Shown here one piece after another: positions 15,505 to 23,748 of a stretch of DNA of 38,548 bases. Both the position numbers and the translations under genes were made by a program. Location: positions 1 through 38,548 of the forward strand of contig JAGAHX010000067.1 of the NCBI GenBank assembly GCA_017626845.1. The letters run 5' to 3'. Numbering within the stretch: the first letter of the stretch is position 1; every line of letters starts with the position of its first letter. Origin of the DNA: Bacillota bacterium. GTDB lineage: Bacteria > Bacillota > Clostridia > Peptostreptococcales > Anaerovoracaceae. The notes under the pieces were generated by a model that was given only the letters and a program-made list of their open reading frames with translations, was not told the origin of the DNA and made no database searches.

Positions 15505-17352
15505 TCAGGCCTTCGGCACAGCGGCGATTTCTTCTTTCTTTTCTTCCTTCTTTTCTTCGTCTTTGGGTGCTTCCTGCACGGGAGCATCGCCGTCAGCCTT
15601 TTTCTCCGCTCTCTGCTCCAACGCCTTTTTCAGCGCGCCGGATTTTTTCAGCATAGCAGACGTCTTGTTCGCCAGCCTTTTTCGTGCCTCTTCCTGCCCC
15701 TCTATGGTCTGGCCATAGCGGAACGAACCGACTGCCATCTGCAGATCGGGATTCGCCAAATTGAGGCGGATCTGCTCGATGTCGTCCACGGAAGCCGCGA
15801 ACTTCTCGCTCTTTGCAAATTCCTCTGCTTCGCGGTTGTGCTCTTTGATGTCGCCTAAGGGTGCATCCATGCCGCCGGGCTTGCGGGCATCCTTTTGCAG
15901 CAGCGCGTATTCGGAGACCAGGAATTTTTTCTTTTCTATGCTCATCGCCTGCCACTTGCCGTTATCCTGCAGGATATCGCGGACATCCTCCAGCCGCTCC
16001 TTGACGGTGGGGCGGTAGCGTACCGGCATATCATCCAGCTTATAGTCGCCCTCCTTGGCCATACTGCGTACTTCTTCCTTGACCTTCTCTTCCAGAAGGC
16101 CTCCGTGACCATCGCAGGCCCAGTCGCGCACCCTTTCCGCGCCGTCCCGCGAGATCATGTTCTTCAGGGCTTCGGTAACGGCGCTGTCATTCCGGTCCAG
16201 GGTGTCCATGGTTTTGAAGTAGCTTCCCAGGTCGATATCCTTGTCGAGAGATTTGCCTCGGAAGCTTCCCCGGACCGCGTCGACAGACGTGCGGGCAGCC
16301 AGGATCTTGTGATACAGACCGATCTGGTCGTCGAGATCCATGTTGGCAAACTTTTCGGATCTCAGTTTTTTCTTAACGCTTTCGGTAAAGTCTTTAGCGT
16401 TTACGGAAATGGGCCACCAAGACTTGTCCGGCAGTTTTGTCGTGGCGACCAGCTCCTTCCGGATCTCCTTCTCCAGGGATTCCGTATCGCCAAGAGCGAT
16501 GCTCTTCAGCTGTTGAACACCCTTTTTCTCGCGATAATCCTCGAGAAACTTGACGAAGAACGGGAATTCTTCGAATTTACTGCCGACTTCATCCACTTTT
16601 TCCGGATCGAAGGGGCCGTATTCGCGGTATTTCAGGGCAAGCTTCTTTCCAATGATGCGGGTCAGCTTTTCCGGTGCCTCCTCGTCTGCCAGATCGACTT
16701 CGCCGTCTTCGATATTGAAAAATCTGTCATCCTCGTCCTGCGGTTTGTTCGCTTTGGCTTGCTCGTCCGGCAGATGGATCGCGTTGACCTCATCTTTCAG
16801 CGCCTGTTCGTACAACTCCGGGGTGGTTCTGGGATCCTTTTTCTTTTGGGGTTTGGGCTGTACCGGCGGAACGTTCGCCATTTCGATGACCTGCGGCGCT
16901 TCCTGTTTCGGCTCTTCCTTCTTTTCCGCCTTCCGTTCGGCGCCCAGTTCCAGAATGTCGGTGACAGACTGCAGCGCATCCGCCAGCTTGTCTTTTTCCT
17001 GCTGGTCCTTGCAGATGACTTCGTTCAGATAGGAGAGGGGCGTGTTGGGTTCCCAGGCGGCTTTTTCGTTCAGATATTTTTTAAAACCGTTCAGATGGGT
17101 AAGCGCGCCTTTGAGCTTCTCCTCCTTCTCTCCCGATGCGGTAAGCGGGTTGATCTCGATCAGCCGCTTAAACATCTCAGCATGCAGTTCCAGCGCGTTG
17201 GCGAGAGATTCGTTCTTCTCATCTTTTGCAGCCGCCTTTGCTGCTCTGTCGAATACGCCCTGCAGGAACTGCAGTTTTGCTGCCGCGCCGGGTGCGTTAA
17301 ACCCCTTTTGCTGCTGTGTCTTCTGTTTTAATTGATCAAAAGTAATGGCCAT
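15505..17352 (-). CDS. Large charged helical protein of unknown function
   Basis: A 615-residue, strongly charged and largely alpha-helical cytoplasmic protein without signal peptide or membrane segment. Residues 1-130 form a helical domain (starting MAITFDQLKQKTQQQKGF). A Lys/Glu/Pro-rich linker (about 137-175) separates it from a long middle and C-terminal part with regular spacing of aromatic and acidic residues, and the last 30 residues are a low-complexity Glu/Lys tail. No family is recognised. The ATG is preceded by GGGAGGA. It is monocistronic as far as can be seen, lying between the IS remnant and the island edge at 17,633. The size and linker layout suggest a scaffold or a secreted-effector-like protein, but there is no direct evidence for either. 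Confidence 0.7.
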   Translation of the reverse strand: MAITFDQLKQKTQQQKGFNAPGAAAKLQFLQGVFDRAAKAAAKDEKNESLANALELHAEMFKRLIEINPLTASGEKEEKLKGALTHLNGFKKYLNEKAAWEPNTPLSYLNEVICKDQQEKDKLADALQSVTDILELGAERKAEKKEEPKQEAPQVIEMANVPPVQPKPQKKKDPRTTPELYEQALKDEVNAIHLPDEQAKANKPQDEDDRFFNIEDGEVDLADEEAPEKLTRIIGKKLALKYREYGPFDPEKVDEVGSKFEEFPFFVKFLEDYREKKGVQQLKSIALGDTESLEKEIRKELVATTKLPDKSWWPISVNAKDFTESVKKKLRSEKFANMDLDDQIGLYHKILAARTSVDAVRGSFRGKSLDKDIDLGSYFKTMDTLDRNDSAVTEALKNMISRDGAERVRDWACDGHGGLLEEKVKEEVRSMAKEGDYKLDDMPVRYRPTVKERLEDVRDILQDNGKWQAMSIEKKKFLVSEYALLQKDARKPGGMDAPLGDIKEHNREAEEFAKSEKFAASVDDIEQIRLNLANPDLQMAVGSFRYGQTIEGQEEARKRLANKTSAMLKKSGALKKALEQRAEKKADGDAPVQEAPKDEEKKEEKKEEIAAVPKA

Positions 17353-17541
17353 CGGTATTCCTCCCTGAGATATTTCGAATGCTATACCGTTATTATACAG
17401 GAAGCCTGTCCATCAAATGTCCAACAAAGGCGAATTATTTTGAGAAAAAGCGGAACAATATTCGTGTTTCGTTTTTAATAGGTGCGGGGAAAGGGGCCGC
17501 CTCGTGACCCTGGGAAAGAACATCGATAGAAGGAAAAAACT

Positions 17542-17620
17542 ATGAAAAGGAATCATAGCGCTTATCGCTCTGCTGGCGCTTACGGCGCTGCTGTTTACGG
17601 CCTGCGCCAAGTCCGAATGA
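17542..17620 (+). pseudogene. Remnant of a small lipoprotein gene
   Basis: An ATG with AGAAGGA upstream opens MKR; after a one-base shift the reading continues as IIALIALLALTALLFTAC followed by AKSE and a stop. This is a lipoprotein signal peptide with lipobox, very like that of the gene at 13758, but the mature protein is missing. The stop lies 12 bases before the tRNA-Pro 3'-end copy at 17633, so the gene was probably cut off at the island boundary. Confidence 0.5.
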
Positions 17621-17632
17621 TTTCATGCCTTG

Positions 17633-17650
17633 TGGTCCGAGTGGCGGGAT
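17633..17650. repeat. Distal attachment site: copy of tRNA-Pro 3' end
   Basis: TGGTCCGAGTGGCGGGAT is identical to 18 bases at the 3' end (CCA included) of the tRNA-Pro gene at 33548-33623, in the same orientation. It lies 8 bases from the end of the ATPase gene and just after the lipoprotein remnant. This is the usual footprint of an element that integrated into the tRNA gene. Confidence 0.7.
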
Positions 17651-17657
17651 CTTGGCA

Positions 17658-18965
17658 CTATTTGATGAACCGGAGAAGAAAATCAGCCGCACCGATTATT
17701 GTGAAACCATTTTCGTCCCGTGTTTCTCTGATCGGGCGGTTGATCACCACGATCTTCTGAATCTGATCGCTAAGGGACAGATACGGTTTGATCTCGCGCA
17801 TCCGCGTGGCTTCCTGCGAAAGGTCCGCGCAGACCTGAATATAATACATTCGCTGGTTCTTCAACGCATAGAAATCGATCTCATTCGTTCTTCGGACACT
17901 CTTGCCGTTTTCATCTTTTTCTATGCTTTCGTAGGTGCCGACATTGACTGCATATCCGTTATAGATGAGTTCGTTATAGACGATAGTCTCCAGCAACTGG
18001 CCCTCGTCGGGATAAACAAAGTTAAGGCGCGCATTCCGAAGCCCTGTGTCCGCAAAATAATACTTTCTGAGTGCGCCGATTTCATTTCTTCCCTTCACGT
18101 CGTAGCGCCTGGCTTCCCGGATCAGGAAAGCGTCAGCAAAGAAATCGATATAGCGTTTCACCGTCGCCTTATCGATTTTCTCGTGCCTTCTGCTCTGATA
18201 AGTATTTGCAATCTTTTCCGAATTGATCAGATCTCCGGTACAGGTGCTGAGGATGTTGCACAGTTCGTCCAGCGCTTCGCTTTTCATCAGATGGTTATGT
18301 TCGATGATGTCGCGGAAATATGTGGTTTCGAACAGGCCTTTCAAATAGGATTGCTTTTCTTCCGGATCTTTTAACACTGCGAGAGGCATACCGCCGAATT
18401 GCATATAATCGTAGAGAGCATCTGTCTGTGACCCGCCCGCATAGCGATAGTATTCCTCGAAAGACAACGGTGCCAAAGCAATATTTGTCGCCTTGTCCCG
18501 AAACTCTGTAATAATGTCGGAAGACAACATCCTTGAGTTGCTTCCCGTGATATACAGATCTATGTTTTTTTCACGGGAAAGCCCCAGTACCACGTCCACA
18601 AAAGAGATCGTATGCGCGTCTCCCCGTGTTGCGGGGACATATTTTCCATCAGTGTAGATCGGATTGAAGATCGTGTCGATCAATTGAACCTCATCGATAA
18701 ACACGTAGCAATCGTCTTTTTGCGCACAGTAAGAACGTACATATCTTCCCAACTCGATTGGGTTACGATATTTCAAATTTCTGTCGTCATCGAGCTCGAT
18801 CAAGAGGATCTGCTCGTCGGAAATGCCTTGTCCTGTTAAGTATTGATAATAGATCTCTTTCAGCAAATAGGATTTTCCGCACCGGCGGATACCCGTGATC
18901 ACTTTTGGGAATCCATTGTTTTTACTTTGGATGAGCTGTTGGAGGTAACGATCTCTGTTGATCAT
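17658..18965 (-). CDS. AAA ATPase with DUF4143-type C-terminus
   Basis: A 435-residue ATP-binding protein of the AAA_14/DUF4143 family. The Walker A motif is GIRRCGKSYLL near residue 24 and the Walker B-like strand is CYVFIDEVQLID near 90; LYITGSNSRML near 154 corresponds to sensor 1. The C-terminal third has the nuclease-like pattern of DUF4143 (LLETIVYNELIYNGY, TNEIDFYALKNQRMYYIQVCADL). Such proteins are common, often horizontally moved and of unclear function. The start at 18965 is chosen because AAAAAAGGAG precedes it by 8 bases; an upstream in-frame extension would run through two copies of a 38-bp repeat. The DNA is AT-richer than the core genes. Confidence 0.88.
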   Translation of the reverse strand: MINRDRYLQQLIQSKNNGFPKVITGIRRCGKSYLLKEIYYQYLTGQGISDEQILLIELDDDRNLKYRNPIELGRYVRSYCAQKDDCYVFIDEVQLIDTIFNPIYTDGKYVPATRGDAHTISFVDVVLGLSREKNIDLYITGSNSRMLSSDIITEFRDKATNIALAPLSFEEYYRYAGGSQTDALYDYMQFGGMPLAVLKDPEEKQSYLKGLFETTYFRDIIEHNHLMKSEALDELCNILSTCTGDLINSEKIANTYQSRRHEKIDKATVKRYIDFFADAFLIREARRYDVKGRNEIGALRKYYFADTGLRNARLNFVYPDEGQLLETIVYNELIYNGYAVNVGTYESIEKDENGKSVRRTNEIDFYALKNQRMYYIQVCADLSQEATRMREIKPYLSLSDQIQKIVVINRPIRETRDENGFTIIGAADFLLRFIK

Positions 18966-18972
18966 GATAGAA

Positions 18973-19085
18973 TCTCCTTTTTTGTAGAATTCTACGCTTT
19001 TGGCGATTCTATGATACGCCTGAATGTATCTCTTTGCAATACGACTTTCTCCTTTTTTGTAGAATTCTACGCTTTTGGCGATTCT
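18973..19085. repeat. Two 38-bp direct repeats containing a 12-bp palindrome
   Basis: Identical 38-base units lie at 18973-19010 and 19048-19085, 75 bases apart start to start. Each contains the palindrome GTAGAATTCTAC and, on the minus strand, the AAAAAAGGAGA ribosome binding site. They stand directly upstream of the ATPase gene. They may be tandem operators, a duplicated leader, or a slipped duplication. Confidence 0.7.
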
Positions 19086-19096
19086 GCCGGAGCGTA

Positions 19097-19127
19097 TAAA
19101 AAAAGAGAGAGGGCTGGCCTCTCTCTT
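19097..19127 (-). terminator. Terminator downstream of the AbiEi-type gene
   Basis: On the minus strand, AAGAGAGAGG / CCTCTCTCTT forms a 10-bp stem with a five-base loop followed by seven T. It lies about 200 bases beyond the stop codon of the antitoxin-like gene and before the ATPase leader, separating the two transcripts. Confidence 0.7.
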
Positions 19128-19330
19128 CCTGATGGTCGGAATAATCATAAAGTATCGTGAGATGCGGTCATGGCAAAGCTGCTTCATTTCCGTTCTCAAA
19201 GTAAAACAGATTCTGCCTTTATCTGCGTCTACTCGATATTTTCAAGTTAAGCGGGTATATTTTGATATAAATTGAAAATTTACCCCCTTAACTGCGGAAT
19301 AACTAATATGCAAAGAGGGACTAGCATTAT

Positions 19331-19924
19331 TCATAACAGCACCTCCAGATATGATCTGACCTTATCCTCCACCCGCAACGCCTTTGCATATTCGGACAGC
19401 AACGGGATATTTCGTTCTTTTCTGGCAGAATATCTTTTAAAGGCATCCGTAACGATTTGTATATCTGTGTGGCTTCTTGCCCTCAGAATGTCGCATAATG
19501 TCCTCTCCGCAGAATATCCACGCACTTTATTCCCGCCGGGCGTGGTGAGTTCTGTTACGCCAAGACTATATAGCGGCTCTTTTGCCCCATTACATATGAT
19601 GCCCACCTTTTTCGGGTTCGACAGGTTATAGGTAGAGGGAAAGGTCATATGAAACCTTCCAGGCGTTCTGTCGGTCAGATCACAAAGAAACAGCGCAGTA
19701 CCCAGAGAATAGATACCGCGTTTATATCGGTTTTGCATGTTTACGAATTCATCTTCCCAATTCTGCGGCAGTATATATACGCCGCGGGACGTACGTTCCA
19801 TATATCCGCGGTCAGCCAGATATTTCAGAGAGCCGCGAGATAACCCGGAACCCACGACCATGGCTGTTGTGACCATGCCATTATTCTGGTTGGCTAGTTC
19901 CAGGATGCGTTTTGATTCCGTCAT
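19331..19924 (-). CDS. AbiEi-type antitoxin, partner toxin missing
   Basis: A 197-residue protein matching AbiEi-family type IV antitoxins and related transcriptional regulators. There is an N-terminal winged helix (residues 1-55, MVTTAMVVGSGLSRGSLKYL and RGVYILP) and a C-terminal domain with RFHMTFPSTYNLSNPKKVG and VRGYSAERTLCDILR. In known AbiE systems the antitoxin represses its own promoter and opposes AbiEii, a nucleotidyltransferase toxin encoded directly downstream. Here the 130 bases after the stop hold no such gene, only a terminator, so the antitoxin is orphaned or acts as a stand-alone regulator. A 21-bp perfect inverted repeat sits immediately upstream and is a likely operator. 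Confidence 0.8.
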   Translation of the reverse strand: MTESKRILELANQNNGMVTTAMVVGSGLSRGSLKYLADRGYMERTSRGVYILPQNWEDEFVNMQNRYKRGIYSLGTALFLCDLTDRTPGRFHMTFPSTYNLSNPKKVGIICNGAKEPLYSLGVTELTTPGGNKVRGYSAERTLCDILRARSHTDIQIVTDAFKRYSARKERNIPLLSEYAKALRVEDKVRSYLEVLL

Positions 19925-19939
19925 GTGATCACCACCTTA

Positions 19940-19992
19940 AAGTTGACTTTCTTGCTTGATATATTATTATAATCAAGCAAGAAAGTCAACTT
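19940..19992. promoter_or_regulatory. 21-bp perfect inverted repeat at the AbiEi promoter
   Basis: The arms 19940-19960 and 19972-19992 are exact reverse complements with an 11-base AT-only centre. Each arm contains TTGACT. On the minus strand TTGACT and TAATAT stand 17 bases apart within the repeat, so promoter and probable operator coincide. AbiEi proteins are known to bind inverted repeats in their own promoters, which fits autoregulation here. Confidence 0.75.
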
Positions 19993-20016
19993 CGTGTTGC
20001 GATGGCCCAAAGCAAA

Positions 20017-20039
20017 ATGGAGAGGACAGGCCTCTCCAT
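20017..20039. terminator. Short hairpin, possible weak terminator
   Basis: ATGGAGAGG / CCTCTCCAT forms a 9-bp stem with a five-base loop, followed on the minus strand by TTTGCTTT. No gene is seen that it would clearly end; it resembles the hairpin at 19103-19127. Confidence 0.35.
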
Positions 20040-20164
20040 AGTGTTATAGTGACTGTGCGATCGAGTCAAAATAGTCATCAATTTGATCATCTAACCTTTC
20101 TGTAATTGATATCATACGAGGATTTGATAGACTAAAGGGAGAATGACGAAAGGAGAATGGGGAA

Positions 20165-21496
20165 ATGAAAAAGCATCGATTGATCACAGTACTTCTGGCG
20201 CTTCTGCTGGTCACTTTGTCCGCAGCCTGCATCTACGCGGCGGACGAAAAGGCGACGAAAGCTGCGGATGTGCTTTACGAGCTCGGCCTGTTTGCCGGCA
20301 CGGGGACGAACGAAGACGGCACGCCAATCTACAGTCTGGATAGGGAGCTGAACCGCCAGGAAGCTATGACCCTGTTCATCAACCTGCTGGGCAAGGGCGA
20401 AGAAGCCATGGCCGGTACGTGGACCACGCCTTTCACCGACGTGGACGAGTGGGCTCAGCCTTTCATTGGTTATGCCTATGAGCATGACTTTACGGCGGGC
20501 GTCGCGGCCGACCGTTTCGGCGCGCATGACCCGATCGACGGGAATCAGTATCTAACGTACCTGCTTCTGGCGCTTGGCTATGAACAGGGGACGGATTTCG
20601 TCTGGAATAAGTCCGTGATCTTTGCGGAGGAGATCGGATTCAACGATGTCTTTGGCTTTAGCACCATCAAACGGTCTGACGCAGTGCTCTGGAACTGCAA
20701 TGCACTGGCTTTGCCGAAGAAGGGAAGCGAAGAATGCCTGCCGGGCACGTTCGACGGTAAACCTGCAGATGCCACGTTCATCGCCGCAGATCAGGGGTTC
20801 CTTTTCGCCTGGGACGAGGGAAAGAAGACCGTAGTCGCTCATTATGGCACGGATCTGGCTCTGACCAACCGCTGCGAGAGTGACAAGATCGAAAGCAGAT
20901 ATGATGCGGCTCTCATACCACAGTCGAAAAAACTGCAGCTCTACGATAACGGCAGCGGCAGAAGCTATGACTATTATTACGGCCTGGATGGACTTTACCG
21001 CATTCAAGAGGGCGGACTGCAACAGCTGAGCGCACGCCCGGTCCTGCAGATGATCTTCCTGCGTTACGGCGCAGTTTCTTCCGGCCCCGTCATTCTGACG
21101 TTCAATCCGAAGGATCCGGTCTATCCGGAATCCCCTGAGCTTTTCGCCGGCGATACGGTCATTGAGATCAAAGAAGACGGCACGGAGGACGTGTTCCTCC
21201 ACGGCAATACCAATCATGAGATCAAGATCAATTCGATCTGGCCCGTCGACGGCGTCGTGCATTTCAATCAGGTAATAAGAGTCTGGGGAGAGAATTACAG
21301 CACGTATACCTATGCGCTGCTGCGCCAGTATGACGCGGAGACAGGAAAATCCAAACCGGCGATCCTCACAATGCAGTACGAGGAAGGCGATCCGGAAGGA
21401 CAGACCGGAAAAGCGGAAGAGAAGAAACGCTACGAAGAGCAGAAGCGTCTGTTCGAACTGGGAATCGGATCGGATCCGGGTCCTGAAGGGGAGTAG
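20165..21496 (+). CDS. Secreted protein with S-layer-homology-like N-terminus
   Basis: A 443-residue exported protein with a signal peptide (MKKHR then a hydrophobic core, cleavage probably near residue 26). Residues 30-150 contain two SLH-like stretches: LYELGLFAG with LNRQEAMTLFINLLG, and PFTDVDEWAQPFIGYAYEHDFTAGV ending in YLLLALGY. SLH domains anchor proteins to the cell wall, here only loosely conserved. The remaining 290 residues look beta-rich and are not recognised; the tail is Glu/Lys-rich. AAAGGAG lies about 10 bases upstream of the ATG. It is followed after 6 bases by the next gene, so the two are probably co-transcribed. It lies inside the island. Confidence 0.75.
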   Translation: MKKHRLITVLLALLLVTLSAACIYAADEKATKAADVLYELGLFAGTGTNEDGTPIYSLDRELNRQEAMTLFINLLGKGEEAMAGTWTTPFTDVDEWAQPFIGYAYEHDFTAGVAADRFGAHDPIDGNQYLTYLLLALGYEQGTDFVWNKSVIFAEEIGFNDVFGFSTIKRSDAVLWNCNALALPKKGSEECLPGTFDGKPADATFIAADQGFLFAWDEGKKTVVAHYGTDLALTNRCESDKIESRYDAALIPQSKKLQLYDNGSGRSYDYYYGLDGLYRIQEGGLQQLSARPVLQMIFLRYGAVSSGPVILTFNPKDPVYPESPELFAGDTVIEIKEDGTEDVFLHGNTNHEIKINSIWPVDGVVHFNQVIRVWGENYSTYTYALLRQYDAETGKSKPAILTMQYEEGDPEGQTGKAEEKKRYEEQKRLFELGIGSDPGPEGE

Positions 21497-21502
21497 GAAT
21501 CC

Positions 21503-22369
21503 ATGAGCCTCGGCATGCAGGATAAATACAAAGAGAAGAACAGCCGCTTTCAACTGGAGCGACAGGTCGCTGAAGACGAACGGACCGCGCAGGATATGGC
21601 TGACCATGCCATGGACGTAGAACCGCCGAAGAACGGATTCGACGCCTTTATGCGCCGATATGGTTGGGGAATTCTTGTTGCGCTGGTCGTGCTTGCGATC
21701 CTGGGAAAGGTTTTCTGGAGTATCTATCAGAACGCACAGACGCCGAAGATGCTCAACATCGCAGGCGAGATCTTTGTGTGCGACAAGAAGGTGAAAGATC
21801 CCGTGGAAGCGCAACTGGAAGGAACGGTCAGATCAGCGTTAGACTGCGACCTGTATCCATCAGAGGACGAACAGACTAACGTGGCGGAATGGGTGGGCCA
21901 GCCCTATGCGGTGATAGACGATACCGTGTATGTCTACGACGGCAAGGATTGGTATGCCTGCCATGCTGCACAGCAGAACGTCGGGGGCTTTCTCGGCGAA
22001 TTTTTTACGCCTAACCGGTTCCACCGGTATGATCGTTTTATGGAAGAGACCGGAGATCTTCTGGAATCTGTAGAGGCGATCGACTATTACCATGCGCGGG
22101 TCATGCCGTACCTGACAGAGAATGCGCTGTTCAAGATGGAGATGGAACGTCAGCTCTCGCGGTTCGACGAATACTGCATGGTCACGTTCCAGAGCGTCCA
22201 CTATCCGGTGCAGATCGAGGTGACGCAGGCCAGCCTGCAGGAAAATGCGTACAACTTCACGGTGACGATGGAGAACAGGACACGGACCATACAGAAGACC
22301 TTTACCGGTTCGTACATTGAGGACAAGGACGGGAAGATCGACTCGTTTACAGTGATATTTCCGGATTAA
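21503..22369 (+). CDS. Single-pass membrane protein with a repeated unknown domain
   Basis: A 288-residue protein: a charged cytoplasmic N-terminus (1-50), one membrane helix (about 53-75, WGILVALVVLAILGKVFW) and an extracytoplasmic domain. Its last 125 residues, from FLGEFFTPNRFHRYDRFM to FTGSYIEDKDGKIDSFTV, match both halves of the lipoprotein at 23749 in order and spacing (FLxEFF, RFD, FxGxYxxDxxGxxDSFT). No known family is recognised. It sits 6 bases after the SLH-like gene and 3 bases before the next, in a tight cluster of envelope genes. Confidence 0.7.
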   Translation: MSLGMQDKYKEKNSRFQLERQVAEDERTAQDMADHAMDVEPPKNGFDAFMRRYGWGILVALVVLAILGKVFWSIYQNAQTPKMLNIAGEIFVCDKKVKDPVEAQLEGTVRSALDCDLYPSEDEQTNVAEWVGQPYAVIDDTVYVYDGKDWYACHAAQQNVGGFLGEFFTPNRFHRYDRFMEETGDLLESVEAIDYYHARVMPYLTENALFKMEMERQLSRFDEYCMVTFQSVHYPVQIEVTQASLQENAYNFTVTMENRTRTIQKTFTGSYIEDKDGKIDSFTVIFPD

Positions 22370-22372
22370 CGT

Positions 22373-22615
22373 ATGAAGCAGGTTTTGTTATGGATAATTG
22401 CACACAACCGTACGTTCCTGATCATTTACGGGATCACTTTTTGTGTCATCCTTGCGATCATACTCGAAAACATGATTTCCCCCGGTTATACGCAAGATGA
22501 TGCGTACCGGTGGATGTATAAAGGAAATATCGCTCTGGTCGTTCTTCTCGTTGCGATAGCGCTTATGGTTTTGCTGCGGTATCTGTATTTCGAGGGAATA
22601 CTGCAGTTGGGGTAA
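22373..22615 (+). CDS. Small two-helix membrane protein
   Basis: An 80-residue protein with hydrophobic segments at about 13-31 and 53-70. It is not recognised. It begins three bases after the previous stop and ends three bases before the next start, so it is likely translated from one message. Base composition becomes AT-richer from here on. Confidence 0.5.
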   Translation: MKQVLLWIIAHNRTFLIIYGITFCVILAIILENMISPGYTQDDAYRWMYKGNIALVVLLVAIALMVLLRYLYFEGILQLG

Positions 22616-22618
22616 ATA

Positions 22619-23086
22619 ATGACAATACTTATGCGATTCGTTCCATCCAATTCCATGAAGATAGACTTGCTCCCTGAACAGGAAGCATATCTTTCGGCTA
22701 AAGATACGATCTGTCAGGTTATAAGAGAAAACCCTGATAGTGTTTTTGCTTTTGATATTTTACAGGATGAGATTCTGATGGGCTTTGCGTTGCTTCATCG
22801 TTTTGAACCGGACTCCTTCTTTCTTTGGGATTATGCCATTGATTGGAAGTTTCAGAATCAGGGCCTGGGGGCTGAAGCATTGAAGCAATTGATCAAGTTT
22901 ATGCATGAGCAGTACGGACTATCTGTTATGACGACTACATATATTTGGGGAAATACCCATGCCAAAACAATGTATGAAAAGGTTGGGTTCGTTCAAACAG
23001 ATGTGGTCGATGAGCCAGAATGCCATGAAGTGAACATGATATTCAGATATCCATCATCTATGGGAATAGTGGAGAGAAGTAACTAA
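22619..23086 (+). CDS. GNAT-family N-acetyltransferase
   Basis: A 155-residue protein of the GCN5-related acetyltransferase fold. The acetyl-CoA pyrophosphate loop is QNQGLGAEAL (about residues 80-89), preceded by the strand FFLWDYAIDW and followed by NTHAKTMYEKVGFVQ (about 117-131), the usual C-terminal helix and strand. The substrate is unknown; neighbours give no hint beyond an envelope setting. The next gene overlaps its stop codon by one base. Confidence 0.8.
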   Translation: MTILMRFVPSNSMKIDLLPEQEAYLSAKDTICQVIRENPDSVFAFDILQDEILMGFALLHRFEPDSFFLWDYAIDWKFQNQGLGAEALKQLIKFMHEQYGLSVMTTTYIWGNTHAKTMYEKVGFVQTDVVDEPECHEVNMIFRYPSSMGIVERSN

Positions 23087-23346
23087 TGACCGCTCATATC
23101 GTTGTTTTCATCCTATTTGCAGTAGGTCAATACCTGCTGCAGACACGTACAAAAAAAACAGAATGGCAAAAGAGCCTGATGTATGTGGCACTTGTGTTTG
23201 CAATCGTCATTGCCTTTTTCTACGACAAAAGCGACTCCATTTTCGGAAAGTTCGTCGTGGTCTATTATTTTGGTACAATACTGATTGCCGCGATACTTGG
23301 TATGGCTTTCGGCTGGTTTATTTATAGGGTTTTATGGAACCATTAG
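23086..23346 (+). CDS. Small membrane protein
   Basis: An 86-residue, mainly hydrophobic protein with three predicted membrane segments (about 3-15, 28-43 and 58-80). It overlaps the acetyltransferase gene by one base and the following gene by 13 bases, so translation is probably coupled. No family is recognised. Confidence 0.5.
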   Translation: MTAHIVVFILFAVGQYLLQTRTKKTEWQKSLMYVALVFAIVIAFFYDKSDSIFGKFVVVYYFGTILIAAILGMAFGWFIYRVLWNH

Positions 23347-23714
23347 ATTTCGTGTTGATCGCCGTTCTTGGCGGTGCTGTCACATTCAGTATAGAATACC
23401 TGGTCAGCAAAAACATCCGAAACCGCATTCTTGGGAAAATTCCTTTGGCCTTAGTTTCATTGCTTGATCTGGCTTTCCTGATCTATGTAGTCAAAATGAT
23501 TTCAGCTGTAGATAATGATTGGGATCTGAATTGGGCTATATTGGGAACCACCTTGGCGGGTATCGTCCCGATAGGAGTTTCTGTTGGTTGGCTGATTGGT
23601 TGGTCAATGGGTAAGGAAGATCAAAGAGCTGAACGGACGGCAGTTGTGAAACGTATTCTGGTCATTGGCGCCGCGAGTTTGCTCGTAATCGGAGTTCTGC
23701 ATCAGATGCGGTAG
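23334..23714 (+). CDS. Small polytopic membrane protein
   Basis: A 126-residue hydrophobic protein with about four membrane segments (2-20, 38-55, 68-88 and 103-122). It is not recognised. It overlaps the previous gene by 13 bases and precedes the two-domain lipoprotein by 34 bases. Confidence 0.5.
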   Translation: MEPLDFVLIAVLGGAVTFSIEYLVSKNIRNRILGKIPLALVSLLDLAFLIYVVKMISAVDNDWDLNWAILGTTLAGIVPIGVSVGWLIGWSMGKEDQRAERTAVVKRILVIGAASLLVIGVLHQMR

Positions 23715-23748
23715 GATAAAGCCAAAAGGATGAAATGAGATCAGCCAT

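Noticed and set aside
18966-19199. N-terminal extension of the ATPase
   Set aside because: The extension runs through both copies of the 38-bp repeat and gives a repetitive peptide, while a strong ribosome binding site precedes ATG 18965.
19200-19330. AbiEii toxin gene downstream of the antitoxin
   Set aside because: Only 130 bases without a coding frame of useful length lie before the leader of the ATPase gene.
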